This document shows positions 6,198 to 6,222 of a stretch of 6,222 bases of DNA, piece by piece. The stretch lies in assembly GCA_946539625.1 (NCBI GenBank), contig CAMNHT010000084.1:1-6222 (forward strand), in the 5' to 3' direction. The notes beneath the pieces were generated by a model. That model made no database searches. It was not told where the DNA came from and was given only the letters and a program-made list of their open reading frames with translations. Origin of the DNA: an uncultured Clostridia bacterium (GTDB lineage: Bacteria > Bacillota_A > Clostridia > Christensenellales > CAG-138). The position numbers were made by a program, and so were the translations under genes. How positions within the stretch are numbered: position 1 is the first letter of the stretch; each line of letters opens with the position of its first letter.

Positions 6198-6204
6198 AGC
6201 ATTT

Positions 6205-6212
6205 CACCCCCT
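6205..6212 (-). promoter_or_regulatory. Shine-Dalgarno site of rpsT, supporting a UUG start
   Basis: AGGGGGTG on the minus strand matches the AGGAGGTG consensus at 7 of 8 positions and lies 7 bases before TTG 6197, the ideal distance. An out-of-frame ATG at 6202 is only 2 bases away, too close for efficient use. Confidence 0.85.
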
Positions 6213-6222
6213 GTAAGATTTG

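Noticed and set aside
1..6222. A novel mobile, defence or CRISPR-like system
   Set aside because: No direct-repeat array, transposase, integrase, toxin-antitoxin pair or unexplained gene cluster is visible. Every gene belongs to a recognised housekeeping family.

Overview
All six genes in this window lie on the minus strand, so transcription runs from the high coordinates to the low ones. The set suggests a Gram-positive, low-copy-repeat chromosomal region of a Clostridia-type Firmicute with a moderately GC-rich genome. Supporting signs are strong AGGAGG-type ribosome binding sites, an RqcH/NFACT gene, two DacF-like penicillin-binding proteins, and the rdgB-yfcE pair that is also adjacent in Bacillus and Clostridium. 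The lineage is inferred from gene content only. No transposon, CRISPR array, tRNA, rRNA or phage gene was seen, and no stretch above 300 bases lacks a gene.

Layout from right to left, in transcription order. (1) rpsT, ribosomal protein S20 (6197-5931), starts with UUG and ends at a clear hairpin-plus-U-tract terminator (5878-5909). (2) Right after the terminator is a plausible sigma-A-type promoter (5849-5877) for a tightly packed three-gene unit. The unit is rqcH (5829-4144, ribosome-associated quality control), rdgB (4147-3536, dITP/XTP pyrophosphatase) and a YfcE/MJ0936-family metallophosphoesterase (3561-3085). These genes overlap by 4 and 26 bases, so they are probably co-transcribed and translationally coupled. 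(3) A short AT-rich intergenic region (2979-3084) holds a textbook promoter (TTGACA, 17-base spacer, TAAACT) embedded in a 46-base two-tier palindrome. (4) It drives two tandem D-alanyl-D-alanine carboxypeptidase paralogues: a complete one (2978-1389) with a C-terminal membrane segment and an arginine-rich tail, and a second (1379 to beyond base 1) whose end is cut off by the window edge.

Functionally the window joins translation (S20, RqcH), nucleotide-pool cleaning (RdgB), a phosphodiesterase and cell-wall peptidoglycan trimming (the two Dac proteins). These are mostly housekeeping genes, and I do not see a convincing new multi-gene system. The points most worth a second look are three. RqcH has an Asp-to-Asn change in the conserved Asp-Arg pair needed for alanine tailing. 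The dac promoter sits inside a palindrome. The palindromic hexamer CGATCG is strikingly frequent (19 copies counted by hand).
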